64,000 nucleotides of DNA from Ancistrus triradiatus (taxonomy: Eukaryota; Chordata; Actinopteri; Siluriformes; Loricariidae). The notes beneath the pieces were generated by a model. The model saw only the letters and a list, made by a program, of their open reading frames with translations. It had not been told where the DNA came from and made no database searches. Positions within the stretch are counted from its first letter, which is position 1. The number at the start of each line of letters is the position of its first letter. Location of the stretch: positions 62,001 through 126,000 of the forward strand of contig JAJAGP010000240.1 of the NCBI GenBank assembly GCA_025084515.1, written 5' to 3'. The position numbers were made by a program, and so were the translations under genes. This document shows, piece after piece, positions 32,761 to 45,659 of the stretch.

Positions 32761-35650
32761 TCTCACTGTGTATCATCTCCATCTTGGTGTTCTCAGCCTC
32801 TTCTTGTACTCAGATTAGATGCCACACTGGATAATCATTTGTTTATGGAAGACCTTTTGTAGTACTTCTATGGAAACTGATAAGTATATATTTCCATATA
32901 AAAGCCACTGAAACACACACACTGTGCCTTTTTTCTCTCAAATACATTGTAAATGTCTCGGCGCCATTCTCAGCACCAGCACACCGACCTCCTGAGCCTT
33001 CCTTTTCTCTAAGCAAGGTTAGGACGGTCAGTAATGGAGCCATGTGCTATTTAAGTTTCACACGTCAAACTGGCTTTGCTTTTATGTCCTGTAAGCCAGC
33101 CATGATTTTAAATAAGTGTAATTGAGACACAGGTTAGAGCTACACTGTGATGATTCAAATAATCATGATTTAGTCAGTGTAAGAGAGCGAGTTTTATTGC
33201 ACCTAATTCAAAAAAGAAAGGGAAATCGATATTCCGTGACAGAGGATGGAGGTTGGGTTGTTATTCAGGTCTGCTAATGTTATCTTACCTCATTTATTGT
33301 AGGTGTTGATGCTTAAATGAGGACGCCAACATACTATTGCAATACATGGCCAAATGTTCTGTTTGTGTTCACCCCAGTTTGGCTTCTTCAGTTGCATTTG
33401 GCAATGTCAGCATTTATCAGAGCCACCTACAGTTGAGCAGTTGGGCTGATTGGTTGAAGGACCCAACAGTGGTAACTTGGTTGAGCCAGGATTTGAACTC
33501 ACAATCTGCCAGGGCTGGGAACTGGGTTTGAAGCAACAAGTAGGTCTCAAGTCCCAAGTCAATACGAGTGAATCCCAAGTCAAGATCCGAAGTCCTAAAC
33601 TTCAAGTCACCAAATGCCAAATGGGGTTGTTTTAGTGGGCAATCAGCCAAACTAAACAGAATAACAAAATAAGGATCCATAGCCAGAACCTGTCATGGCT
33701 ACTGAGACCATGTTTTGGCGAGCAGTCAAAAAATCAACAATATAAATGTTATGTTAGAAGAGAGTGCTGTTCAGATTAGCTAGTGTCTATGATTAGTTTG
33801 CTAAGTCAGGTGGCTAATTACTCTGTAAACTATATAAACAGACTTACCATTCGTTGTCTAGCCTCAACTGTCGAACAAAGTTTGATGTGGTTGTATCTCC
33901 ACTGATGATCTTCACCCCACGTTTTGCATATTGCAGTTGTTTTTTAGTCATTACTAAATCGTCTTTATAGTTTAAAAGGATTTGTTTTGGCTGCATGGAC
34001 ACACTTGACCACTGGGGCCCCCAAAGTTTCCCATGACTAGCTGCAGAATGTCCCTTGTTGCTAGGTTACGGATAAACAATGCCGAGGAGCTCCGCTGCGT
34101 AGCGTTACAGTGATACAACACCATGCAAGCAATACAAAAGACTCAGTTATGTGATTTGGTATTACTTTGACAATTGGAAATAAATCATTATGTCAAAAAA
34201 TGGGGGGCTCAAGCCTTTTTCGACACTTAAAACTCAATTCCAAGTCAAAATCAAGTTGCAGTTTACTATAACAAACAGTGATTTGGAAACTTGATCATCC
34301 AGATTGGGTGGGTATTGGTGTAATTTTGCCTCTACCTGCACCTTCCCATTCCTTCCTATCAGTAAGAAGTTGTTCTTTGGGTTTGTATCGTTGTCCATTA
34401 TAAGCTCAGTTAGTTAAGAAACTCAGTGTGAGACCTGCAGAGATTTTTATTTCATTTTCACTTTTTTTTTTATACGATCCCTTATCCTGGTCATGGTTCT
34501 GAATGGCTTAGGAGCTCGGTTGGCGCTGCGGTCTATGATGCCAGCCCAGCGCCGCGATTTATTTTGTTTTCAGTCCAATTGTTTGCAAAAAAAAGTGGTG
34601 TTTTGACTTTCCTTCCACATTCTCTGTGTTAACACAAACAGGCTCAGAGAGAGAAGCAGAGTTTGACTTGGTGGTGATGAACGATTTGTATTAACCACAT
34701 TAGTTTCAGTGTGCTTTCTAACAGAGAATCAATGCAGACACGGTTAGGGATCACTGCTCCGGATAATAAACATTGATTTCCATAAGCATCCCTAGACTAA
34801 GACCGGCCCTAAATAATGAGACTTCCGCACTAGCTGTGAAAATCTGTCTTTAGAATGAAATTTCCAGCTGACGTTTTTAGGCCAGAGCCAAAACAACAAC
34901 AGTTTGGCACATTTTACGTGAGTCAGACGTGCCAGAGACTTTGTTTATCCGGTCAGAGGTCGGTACTGACACCCATGCTGTGTTTACTAACAGTGGAGAA
35001 AATGTTTTGTATGGGCTAACCAAAGTCAGTGTCCTTTTCACTTGTTAGTATAGAGGCTGGATAGTTTATATAAAATATTGCAGCTTTAATAACTCTGGAG
35101 AACGTTACACTACTCAAGTTATACAAAAAAAACCTATTTCCCAGACCGCAGGTTTTTTTAAAATTTATTTTTGATGACCTGTTTAGTGTCAAATGGAGCA
35201 CCACAGTATTGTGGGGAGGAACAACAATGGTGGAATGACACTGACTAAATGAAGATTTTGGTCCGTTTGGTTGTGGAAAATCCTCTTTATCGTAATGGAT
35301 GTAATAATTGTAGCACGGTATGAATGTGGCCTTATGTGATTACATTTCTGTAGTTTATTTACCGGACATGGGTTAGCTAGCCGAAAACCTTGTTTAGAAT
35401 GTCACTTTTTCGTTTTACAGAGTGAAGTCAAACCCATTTAAAATATTTTTCCAGCTTTATTTACACACTTTGCCTTGCAGCATTCAGAGGGAGAAAAAGG
35501 CAAAACCGCAACTTTGATTGTCATGGTTATAATGTGAAACTACAGCTGGACAAAGTTTGCATTCATGTTAGTGTTCGGGGTGTAACTTTACAAATGTGAA
35601 TGATTTTATAGGGGTGATCATGTTGTTTAGGTACGAGAGAAGACTGATGT
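32761..35650. other. Gene-free stretch
   Basis: No exon with usable splice context. 33395-33530 is a SINE-like fragment ('cagcatttatcagagccacctac', 'gagccaggatttgaactcac'). 33535-33610 has a short imperfect 'aagtcccaagtc' repeat. The remainder is AT-rich sequence in which I recognise nothing. Confidence 0.45.
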
Positions 35651-35651
35651 A

Positions 35652-36844
35652 CAGTGGGGCTTGAAAGTTTGTGAACGCTTTAGAATGTTCTATATTTTTG
35701 CATAAATATGACCTAAAACATCATCAGATTTTCACACAAGTCCTAAAAGTAGATAAAGAGAACCCAGTTAAACAAATGAGACACAAATATTATACTTGGT
35801 CATTTATTTATTGAGGAAAATGATCCAATATTACATACAAAGGACCACAGTGTAACTCCTAAGGAACTGAAGGCCTCTCTCACATTGGCTAATGTTAATG
35901 TTCATGAGTCCACCACCAGAAGAACACTGAACAACAATGGTGTGCATGGCAGGATTGCAAGGAGAAAGCCACTGCTCTCCAAAAAGAACATTGCTGCTCG
36001 TCTGCAGTTTGCTAAAGATCACGTGGACGAGCCAGAAAGCTATTGGAAGAATGTTTTGTAGATGGATGAGGCCAAAATAGAACTTTTTGTTTTAAAAGAA
36101 AAGCATTATGTTTGGAGAAAGGAAAACACTGCATTCCAGCATAAGAACCTTATCCCATCTGTGAAACATGGTGGTGGTAGTATCATGGTTTGGGCCTGTT
36201 TTGCTGCATCTGGGCAGGACGGCTTGCCATCACTGATGGAACAATGAATTCTGAATAATATCAAAGAATTCTAAAGGAAAATGTCAGGACATCTGTCCAT
36301 GAACTGAATCTCAAGAGAAGATGGGTCATGCAGCAAGACAACGACCCTAAGCACACAAGTCGTTTTACCAAGGAATGGTTAAGAAGAATAAAGTTCATGT
36401 TTTTGGAGTGGCCAAGTCAAAGTCCTGACCTTAATCCAATGGAAATGTTGTGGAAGGACCTGAAGTGAGCAGCTAATGTGAGGAAACCCACCAACATCCC
36501 AGAGCTGAAGCTGTTCTGTTACGGAGGAATGGGCTAAAATTCCTCCAAGCCGGTGTGCAGGACTGATCAACAGTTACAGGAAACGTTTAGCTGCAGTTAT
36601 TGCTGCACAGGGGGGTCACACCAGATACTGAAAGCAGAGGGTCACATACTTTTGCCACTCACTAATATGTAATATTGGATCATTTTCCTCAATAAATAAA
36701 TGACCAAGAATTATAATTTTGTTTAACTGGGTTCTCTTTATCTACTTTTAGGACTTGTGTGAAAATCTGATGATGTTTTTCAGGTCATATTTATGCAGAA
36801 AATATAGAAAATTCTAAAGGGTCACAAACTTTCAAGCACAACTA
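35652..36844 (+). mobile_element. Internally deleted Tc1-like transposon (copy 4)
   Basis: Same family as 3350-4929 in the opposite orientation. Left end 'cagtggggcttgaaagtttg' after TA (35650-35651), right end 'caagcacaacta' before TA (36845-36846). An internal deletion near 35838 removes the leader and the transposase N terminus. The plus strand keeps 'ESTIRRT'-region and catalytic-domain sequence, with stops such as TAG at 36058-36060 and a TGA near 36466. Confidence 0.88.
35846..36631 (+). pseudogene. Tc1-like transposase pseudogene, N terminus lost
   Basis: Reads through 'KIELFVLKEKHYVWRKENTA', 'GGGSIMVWACFAASG', the second catalytic region around 'QQDNDPKHTS' and 'NPMEMLW' with the third acidic residue, but across frameshifts and nonsense codons. 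The first catalytic region has Met in place of the usual Thr ('WMDE' type). Non-functional. Confidence 0.8.
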
Positions 36845-38004
36845 TATTCTTAGAATAATGTGAGCTTGCATGTCTCAAATGTCTTGGAGTAACCATAAGC
36901 AGTCTTCACATACAATATATGGTACATAAGTAGGCCTTTGTGGCTTTTACCATTTCTTTGTGTGTAATTGCTTCACATAACATGTAGGTTCTGTTTGAGA
37001 TAAAATATTAAATTGATTTTTGAGTAAGGACAGCCAAGGTTGGGGTTCATTGGTGTTATAACGATGAAAGTTAGAAATGCTAAAAAACAATAATAATGTT
37101 TTTTTGTTTTTTTTGTTTTTTTTAAAGCATTAAACTCTCTTCTTCCTAGCCAGGTTCTCAGGGACTGCAGTGCACACCCCCACAGTGTTCCCTGGACAGG
37201 ACAGGACTGGGGTCACTTCTGGATGTTTTAGACCATATTACCACCTGACCACCCTGGTGTGGTTTTATTACAGAAATCTTTTTTTTTCTTGGAAAAATCA
37301 CTCTTTTCAGTCGGCATTGTTGCCAATGTTTGAGTGGTTCTAGTCGGATTTGTTTGGAAATTGGTTGTTTGATTTGGGATTTCATTGCAACAACAGCAGT
37401 AGTCAATGTTAAAGTGGGTCTCCAAGTTGTCAGGACCTCTGAAGAGCAGCAGATATCTCACCCAGCCTTGAAGCATAGATCAGTCCTCTGGCTTAAGCCC
37501 TCTTCCCAAACGTGGGCCCTATAAAAGACAGCTGGGCAGTATTTTGAAATAGTCTGTGACCTATTACTTTTGCAATTAAAGCGCTTTTGATCACAGGGCT
37601 TTTTATGATTAAGTCAGGGTATCCACATTCCCCCGACATGGCTCACACACAAGACAAACAGAAAACAGGAATTTACTCTTCAGGATCAAAGAAAAAGTAA
37701 AAAGTCACAAATCAAATCGAATCAGTTCACAGTTAAGGGACACTGACAGCTTTTTAAACATGCTGCAACATGCTATTACTGTAATATGCAATATTACAAA
37801 CTGCAGCTGGGAAGCGGCAGCGTCTGTCTGCACAAATCTATAGTTTCTGGTTTGTACTGAGAATATCCGTCTCTAGCATGAGTCATGCTGTTTTTGTTTA
37901 CAATATGCCTGCTTTCCTCACACAAACAACCCCTTCTCATCTTGTATGTTATTGCAGTTAGGGTTACACACTCACGGAAACGAGTTAAATCTTGATCTTG
38001 ACTC
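36845..38004. other. Gene-free stretch
   Basis: T-rich run at 37098-37122 and otherwise unrecognised sequence. No exon or clear repeat. Confidence 0.4.
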
Positions 38005-38752
38005 ATGCATCCTTGCCTTAGAATAAGGGCAGAGCTGGGGGTTCATAGTCAAAGAGTCTTATGGTGATCAGAGACGTTGGGTTGCTGTCTTCTGCCGCTC
38101 GTGGGGTTTCCAATGTCTCATGTGATCCCTCTTGGCTGTGTTTCCTACCAGTTTCTCCTCTTTCTAGCTTTCTAGCTATATGCTGCTATAGCTAATGCTG
38201 CCGGGGTCTCATGCTACAACTTGGCATCAGTGATTGACATGGCATCAGTGATTGTTAATAAACACTGTGCTCTTAATCAATAACTAATTACATTTTCTGT
38301 TTTCTCTCCGAGCTGTGTTCCGGCAGTTCCGGCCCCACACATGATGTTCATCTGATGGAGCTCCACTTGCATAATTCACATTTTATTCGACCATGACTCC
38401 ATGACTTTAGTTTTCGCTCTTAGATTTATCATCATACCCCGGCCACTTAATGTCGATGTGCATACTTCACATTCTATTCAAACTTTGACTCCATGACTTT
38501 AGTTCGCTCTTAGATTTATCATCTACGCCGCCCAAGGAGGTTGGGTCCCTTTTTGAGTCTTGGTCCTCCCAAGGTTTCTTCCTAGAACTGGGGAGTTTTT
38601 CCTTGCCACTGTCGCCCTAGGCTTGCTCAATTTGAGATTGGACGTAGTTATTAGGAGATAATCTAAACCTGTAAAGTTGCTTTGAGACAATGCTCCATTG
38701 TAAAAAGCGCTATATAAATAAATCTGACTTGACTTGACTTAAATGAAACCCA
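38005..38752 (+). repeat. Dispersed repeat, second long copy
   Basis: Ordered match to about 11713-12375, ending 'aaaaagcgctatataaataaatctgacttgacttgact'-type sequence with a terminal (TTGAC)n run, as expected for the 3' tail of a retroelement. Confidence 0.6.
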
Positions 38753-38764
38753 CGCTTCTAGCTC

Positions 38765-38942
38765 TAAAAGCACTGTGGTGGCCTAGCCAGTTAAGGAACT
38801 GGATTGTGGACCAGAAGGTCCAAGGGTCAAAACCAAACTCTGGCAGGCTGCCACCGGTCCTTAACTTGCAATGGCTTGGGTTGTAAGACTGTATCAATTG
38901 TAAGTCGCTCTGGATAAGGGCGTCTGCTAAATGACGTAGTAA
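38765..38942 (+). repeat. tRNA-derived SINE
   Basis: 'gtggtggcctagccagttaag' (box A), 'gaaggtccaagggtcaaaacc' (box B region), tail 'gtcgctctggataaggg' and 'gtctgctaaatgacg'. Same family as 1753-1918 and 51187-51350. Confidence 0.7.
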
Positions 38943-39006
38943 AGCATGGGGTCCATTCTTCACGTTTTTTCCAGCGCTTGTTTGGTTCTACACATTGCAT
39001 CAAGGC

Positions 39007-39420
39007 AGTGGTTCTAAACCTTTTTTTACACCGAGATCTGAAAACAGGGCATCGAGTTCCGCAAATGTTGTAGGCATCCTATATTTTGTGGTGTATATTC
39101 AGCTTATTCTTTGTGCAATTTTTAGTGGTTGGTGCACTTTGTAGTTCTGCATTTACAGACTGGTCCATCTGTTGGAGCAATGTGTCTAATAGAGTGTACA
39201 GTGAGTGATCACGGAGTAAAGGGGACTAACAAAGTATGTAGAGAAACAGATGGACTACAGTGTGTAATTGGAGAACTCCAAAGTGCTTCTATATGGTAAG
39301 TGGAACTGATATAATTTGCTATGAGTGCAGAACATGGAGGTGTACCTAATAAAGTTGGTGTACAAGCAGTGTACAAACCAGACACACTTATCACAAGAGA
39401 ATAAATGAACATATCTCTTC
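39007..39420. repeat. hAT-like end plus dispersed repeat
   Basis: 'cagtggttctaaaccttttt' at 39007 is a hAT-type terminal repeat with no partner found. 39080-39420 carries the CTGCTGGAGTTT-family phrases 'tgcactttgtagttctgc' and, inverted, 'gtatgtagagaaacagatgg', so it is a partly palindromic copy. Confidence 0.4.
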
Positions 39421-39479
39421 CAGTTAGTCAGTCAGCTTGTCTGAGATGTTTCGTCTGTCAACAATTGTAGTCTCTCTCC

Positions 39480-40190
39480 CTTCCAGTCCACAAAGTGACA
39501 CATGAGCAAGCCCTTTGAGTCCCCAGACAACTGCTCATACATACACATTCACTGCATATGAAATAATCATCATATTACAGCTGGATGCCTCTCCGTGTCC
39601 TCTGGACCCTGAAAAAAAACTTGCCGCATCCACATAATGAAAATCATTTGGCAGTAGAGTGCCTGCTAATGATCACATGGGTCCAGCAGGGAGCAAGCAG
39701 ATGAGGGGAGACAAGAGAAAAACTAAAAAGGCCCATTGTGGCTCATATAATAGCTAAGGATCTCATGCCCTCCATCTGGTGCGGCGACGTAGCGGCTCCC
39801 CTGGCAGGCCCGCTCCCGACCTGTGGGCATGGCCACTCCATCATTATTGCCGTGCACTGCTCCCTCGCACCGGCGTGGCATTTAATAATGTCACTTTGCC
39901 AGCCATGAGAGCTGGCTTGGGAAACCCATCGAGAGTGGCGGCGTTGCCTGCCTGAGCAAACGGATACAGAGGAGTAGGATGTTCACTGTCACCCTGATAA
40001 CAGCCATTTATGAAGGAAAGGCATTGTTGGTAGTGCTGGTGCTGCACATTCCTCTGCACCCAGGATTTGCATCCTCGCCTTCAGTCTGGACTGGCATGCT
40101 GTGTCTGTGAAGTTCATGTGGGTCCTCAGAGTTGTTTGAAACTCTGAAAAACATGCAAGTACTTCATAATGGCGCCAGTGCGACGACCTG
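39480..40190. other. Repeat-poor candidate conserved non-coding block
   Basis: About 700 bases of complex sequence with no repeat family seen elsewhere in the window. Locally GC- and CpG-rich (39775-39960, e.g. 'ctggtgcggcgacgtagcgg'), without a long frame or splice structure. Looks like regulatory or ancient conserved DNA; conservation itself cannot be seen here. Confidence 0.25.
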
Positions 40191-40208
40191 CTGTATAGGA
40201 CTGTTACA

Positions 40209-40368
40209 TACGGTGGGGGCCAAAAGTCTGAGACCTCCCAGTGAAAATGCTAATGAAATTTACAAAAATCGGTTAGTATTTCTTTTGCTTCCACTGATAT
40301 AGACCCCATGGATCATTTATGGGGCATTTGGGAACATCTCACATACTAATAAAATTAGAATTTGATGT
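40209..40368 (+). mobile_element. Remnant of a third Tc1-like family
   Basis: TA then 'cggtgggggccaaaagtctgag', a Tc1-type terminal sequence. Only about 160 bases before a MITE takes over. Confidence 0.4.
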
Positions 40369-40369
40369 A

Positions 40370-40832
40370 CAGTACTGTGGAAAAGTCTTAAGCCACCATT
40401 AGATTTGTTGTTTTAGCATTGCTATCGACATATTGTCAAGACCTTGACCGAAAATGTTCTTGGCTTCACACTCCTTCATACACATTTCCATTGATCTTCC
40501 TTCCAGTCTTTGAGTGATTTAGCATATCGTAGTTTTTTCACCCTGTTTCCCTTCATAAAAAGTGTTTTTTGGCTTCCATTCCAGCCTTCCATAAAGACCA
40601 TTCCTGATCAAGCTACTTCAGACTGTAGAAGGGTCAGCTTGGCATCCCAATGAACCTTCCAGAACCTTTTTTACTGATTTCTTTACCCCGTTTTTAGTAC
40701 TACATATCAATTTCCTATATTTTCTGGTTGTATTCTAATAAAGAGACTGAGAATTATATATGGTCATCATACCTTTGCTAAAATAATGGTCTGTGTAAAC
40801 TAATGGTGGCCTAAGACTATTGCACAGTACTG
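40370..40832. mobile_element. Tc1-type MITE (463 bp), complete
   Basis: Terminal repeats 'cagtactgtggaaaagtctta' and 'taagactattgcacagtactg', flanked by TA at 40368-40369 and 40833-40834. Inner sequence 'ttcaccctgtttcccttc', 'attcctgatcaagc' and 'ggcatcccaatg' is shared with 47739-48970 and 49672-50165. No coding frame. Confidence 0.85.
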
Positions 40833-42099
40833 TATTTTTTAACGATTCAGCTTTTCACTCAAATGGTTACACTGATCTATTTGAACTATGTCTGGCTCTT
40901 TAAGGACCGTCACGTTTCAACAAAGCCCACAAAAACCAGAATTTTTTGGTCACATTGTATGATAAGAATCTCTGATTTCCATCAAGACCATGATTGATCT
41001 GCTGTTTTTCTGGCCTGATAAGGTGTGCACGACGGATAGTTTAAGATTCTCCTGTCATCCATCCTGCATCCTGTTCACTGACCCATATTGTATGACTAGG
41101 GCCCTTTCAGTCACAAAGCTATTTCTGATTCGTTTAGGTGCAAAAAGCTGGAAAATGATCTGGGTCAAAGGGGTTAATGTGGCCATTTATTGAAAATGAG
41201 TTGGACCCTGATGGTGGGTGGATTGGCTACTCATGAACAGCCCTAAGGTAGGAGTGAACGGGTGAGTGTGTCAGGTCCTGGTTCGATTGGTTTCCTACTG
41301 GGCACCCAGTGTTTCTGGGTACAGGACCCACATGACACTGATGAGAATGAAAGAATAACCATGACTAAAATCTGTCATGGCACTCAAGTAGCGCAGTGGT
41401 CCAAGGCACTAGCCCACCACCATCGTGACCTGGGACCCATAACACTCGTTGCTTTAGCTTTTATGAATCTATTTAGTTTATTCTTCGTTTTTATTTAGGC
41501 CGTTATAGTCAGGCACTAATGAGGCGCCAATAGGATTCATAGGTTTATACTTGATGCATTGCAACTGGCATGAGGGTGCGTGTGCCAAAAGTGATATTTA
41601 AGCCATACTTCAACTTTTACTGTTCAAATCCTGCTTCCCCCAAGCTGCCAAGTCTTTAACACTTTCAGGGCTTTAGAAAGTCATGACATCTGGCTTTGTG
41701 CTCGGTGCACTTATGGCATACGTCAGAGTAGTAGAACTCGGACAATTACCACCGATGTAATCTGCCTCCTCTAATGTTCGCTTGTGACAGGCTTGCTGAT
41801 TTTAGACAATAATCAGGGGGGTAATTCCATACTCCGCTCTCTTTGGCCAAATTTGTGCAGTACATTAAGTTATTCAAATGTGCAGGCATTCACATGGCGG
41901 CCAAGCGTGCAGTTCATTTCCCTTTCATGTGCCTCTGCGGAAATAATTGCAGCAGAAAAGCAGCATATGCCAGCTGTCACTTGAAAAGGAGGTCAAACAG
42001 ATAAATATGCGTCTTTGAAGTTATTCCTCATTAGTCCTACACGAGCTGGGATTGGGAGACGGAGAGCGAGGAAACATTATAGAAACGCGTTCCGAGATA
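40833..42099. other. Gene-free stretch with a candidate conserved block
   Basis: 41790-42060 is complex and repeat-poor ('gccaaatttgtgcagtac', 'gcggaaataattgcagcag', 'gtcacttgaaaaggaggtc') and has the look of conserved non-coding DNA. 40833-41789 shows nothing recognisable. Confidence 0.25.
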
Positions 42100-42146
42100 C
42101 AGTGGTGCTTGAAAGTTTGTGAACCCTTTAGAATTTTATACTGCCA
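42100..42146 (+). mobile_element. Solo Tc1 terminal fragment (copy 5)
   Basis: TA followed by 'cagtggtgcttgaaagtttg' and 'gaaccctttagaatttta', then unrelated sequence. Only the outer end of the 3350-4929 family is left. Confidence 0.75.
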
Positions 42147-42609
42147 CATAAATATTTTGTGTACCAGCGATCCAAGAGGGCTGAACCAGAACCTACAGGC
42201 TTCACCTTGATCTAGTGCCCTATCTACCGAGTTAGATCCCTGTTTCTGGCACATTGAGGTGTCAGGTATAGCCTTCCTGGCATGGTTGGGAAGTCCAGGC
42301 TGTGGTCTCCTGACATGCCAAGTCCAGCTCCAGTTTTCCAACGCCGTTGCCTTGGTCCACTGACTCCACCTGAGACTTTGATTTGCACACTGTACTCTTT
42401 CTGTTCTATACTGTTAGTCTCGGTTCTCCACAGGGTGGGGGCTTGATCTGTTCCAGATGAACAGATCTGCTCGTGCCAGTCGTGCACGGTTTTAAAGGGG
42501 TCACTTGGTTACAGGTCAGAGCATTATTTATGATAATATAACATTGGATATGCCAATAAAGGTGTGGTCTGATTTGTGGGTCTTGCCACAAGAGGGCTTA
42601 AAAGTGCTT

Positions 42610-43400
42610 CCCCTGCTGCCCTATAAAAAGGCTCTCAGAGGCTAGTTTTGGGTACTCTTAGTGAGAGATTGCTGACTGCTAGACATGCCTCTACAAAGCA
42701 TTTGAAGACATTTTGCCCAATTGACAGACTTTGAGAAGGAGAGCACCATTGGACTGAGAGACGCAAGATGGTTGTTTCAATGTATTGTGCCATCTAGTGT
42801 TAGGAGCAGTGCTTCTGTGAGGGCTCCGGATAGCCCAGACAGACCACCGGTAGAGATGACCGTTTGATCCGCCGACAAGCATGAGCAGCTTTCACAGTTT
42901 CGTTGTCCACCATCCAGACACAGGTGGCACCTTCACTACAAACCCCTGTCTTTGCCCGGTTCATTTCCATGTGTTCAGCAGAAGGAGTTTTTTGTCACAG
43001 CACTCATTATGCCTGCCATTGCCAGCCAGCCAGCCACCATGGCCTTTGTTTGCAGTAGTGTCATGAACGAGAAACCTGGACTGATAAGGACTTTAACCAT
43101 GTCGTCTTGAGAGACGAATCCAGGTTCTGGTTGGAATCCAGCACCGGTTGGAATTGAGTATGGAGGTCTTATAGTGAGCGCTTCAATCTTGCTTTTGCTA
43201 AGGAGTGACACACTGTCCCAACTTCTGGTGTGATGGATGATTTACAGGCCCAGCTGCAACATCTGTGGAAAAATGTGCTACAGGACACCATACAGAACCT
43301 GTTACCTCCTAGCGCCCAACTGTATCTCATCTTGTATCCAGGCTAGAGGCAGCTGAACAGGGTACTAGAGCCCTCCTTTCAGTTGTACAGTTTTTGATAA
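42610..43400 (+). pseudogene. Decayed Tc1/mariner-type transposase, different family
   Basis: Scattered frames read like a second Tc1-type transposase: 'DFEKESTIGLRDARW' near 42728 (HTH region), 'DESRFWLES' near 43113 (first catalytic Asp region) and 'RQLNRVLEPSF' near 43350 (C terminus). Stops and frameshifts separate them. Terminal repeats were not found. Confidence 0.6.
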
Positions 43401-44477
43401 ATAATCTTATTCTATTGCTCTAATATTGTAATCACTTACATAAGCTTATATAATTCAGTCGTTTTGAATTCATTTTGAGGAAGACAGGTTTGGTGGTTGC
43501 TTAGAGGGTTTGACTATAGCCATAACTTTTGTAAATGACCTCAGAAGAAGGTCCAATTTGTTATTCTTAATGTAACCATACTTGACGTAAAGGACATGCA
43601 AAACTGAAGGCTAGCTGTCAACAGTTGTGCATGTAGACTATAATGTCTTTTGACCTAATATTAGTAGAATATTAATTCATATGAAATCTGCTGTGTGTAC
43701 ACATCTTGACATCCCTTTGCCACCTAGAATTCCTAGAACGCCTCTGGTGCCATGTAACACTCCCAAACAGGGATTATAGTGGGAGTTCTGATAAAGGCGT
43801 TTGATTGTGTTCAGGCATTTTTATTATCCCTGGTATTTCTGTTCATTTTTTCCAAGTGTGATTCCTGATTGGAGGTGTTACCATAGCTTCATCACAGAGC
43901 TGTATCTACTTATAAACAGCTGTGCAGTCTCTCCCCAGTTTCTCAGTTCCTCCTCATCTCTCACTCTCTTCGAGGTGCTGATCGTGGAGTCGATGCCCTT
44001 TAGGTGGCCATCTGCTCTGATGTGCTGTCATCGTGGATGGTGCAAGACCATCTGTTTGGTCTCTGCTGATTTGGGCCTTATCCATGAGAGATGGAGAAAT
44101 GGCAAAACAGAGATGATAAGGACTGCTGGGAGCTGGGGTCTACCACCAGGAGTGCTTGCTCACCGCCTCTTAGCAATTACGGAAAAAAGGGGGAGTGGAG
44201 GGGGGTTCTTGCAATGTTAGTGATAACTATCACAATAAAAAAAACCTGTGGGAATAATGTAAAATGTTCCCTGGGGGAAGGGCTTGCTGGAGTTGTGAAA
44301 AGGTCCAGTGATAAAAAGCAGTACATGACATCATGGTATTCTGCCTAGGCTTCTGATGAACCTGACTGAACTTATGAAACTTGTTATAGAGCAGAATGTT
44401 TTGCAGAACAAAAGATGACATTAGAAAAGGTCTGCGTTAATGATTGTGTGAAAATCCTGAAGAATAACAGACTGTTT

Positions 44478-44582
44478 CTCTGCATGCTTTGGTAGTCCCT
44501 TTTACTCTGTTCTCTAATGGTCAGGACCAGCACAGATCAGGTATGAGTGGATCAGATACTGCAGTGCTGCTGGAGTTTTATA
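44478..44582 (+). repeat. Fragment of CTGCTGGAGTTT-family repeat
   Basis: 'ttttactctgttctcta', 'gcacagatcaggta' and 'cagtgctgctggagttt' match 32090-32250. Confidence 0.5.
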
Positions 44583-45152
44583 TATAAATATAAATGTACC
44601 CTGAACAGGAAGCCAGTCCATTTTAAGGCTCAATAGATGTCGCTGTTGCAGCATGGGGTGATGATCTTCTGGCTGGCCTGTCCTTCCTCAAACTCTGTGG
44701 TGTTTCTGTAAGTGTCACCCAACCATTGCCGTGACTTACGCCGGAGTCATTGTGGACCATGGTGGAACAACGTTATGGTAATGTATTGTATTTTCTATAA
44801 TGTTTCTAAAAACACTAAGTGACCAGCTCATGACAAAGCTATCTCATAGAAAGCAAAGGATCCTGTATTGAGCCAGGCAAATAAAGATGGAGGTGTGGGG
44901 TGACAGGGCTCATTAAGAGGCTTTCATTTTTAAGGGTCTTTAATTGTTGGATAATTAGCTCATCTCGGTGGCTACTGTTTGATCTGCTGTGGTTTTGCTG
45001 GGATTGGTAATTGCTGCTGGTGAGATGGGACTGTGCCCCTGTCTCTTATAGGCATTATGTCTTCTTTCAGCCTTATTAAATATTTAATGTCTCTCTCAGT
45101 CCGGTCTTGTTCAGTAGAGCACAGCTCTAAACCACTGTAACTGATGTAACTG

Positions 45153-45430
45153 TTAAAAACAAGCAAAAGCAACTCTTTCTTTTGCACAATTAAACAAAAT
45201 ATGGAAGATCTTCAGTACTGATTCGTTTGACCACAATACACGCCATCCTAGATGCCTCCGATCCCAGAGAAGTCGATGCCACCTCTGGACATGGTTCATG
45301 TAAGGCTTCTTTTTTGCACAGTAAAGTTTTAAGTGGCATTTGTGAATGTAACTCTGTATTGTACGGCTTGACAAATGTGGTTCTATCAGCTCGGAGATCA
45401 CGTCTTCAGTTTAAGCTTACGCCCTTACCC
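45153..45430 (-). pseudogene. Tc1-like transposase fragment, another family
   Basis: Minus strand encodes 'SSRTIQSYIHKCHLKLYCAK', 'KPYMNHVQRWHRLLW' and 'RVLWSNES', the region leading into the first catalytic Asp of Tc1-type transposases, where Asn replaces the usual Asp. Open 45153-45401, with no start, end or terminal repeats. The adjoining 45430-45660 seems to belong to the same or another decayed element. Confidence 0.6.
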
Positions 45431-45659
45431 TTTACGCACTGAAATCCCTCTGGATTTCTTGAATTGTTTAATGATATTATTCACTGTAGAGCAAGAAATA
45501 TCTACATCCAGTCTTTCTTTGGGAACATTGCTTTGAAACATTTCAGTACTTCTCTCATGGATTTGTTGACACACTGGAGATCCTTTTCCCTTCTTTGCTC
45601 AATTAACCGAACAATCAGCCAAAACTTTTGGTACCATCAAACCCATTCATTCCAGTAGT

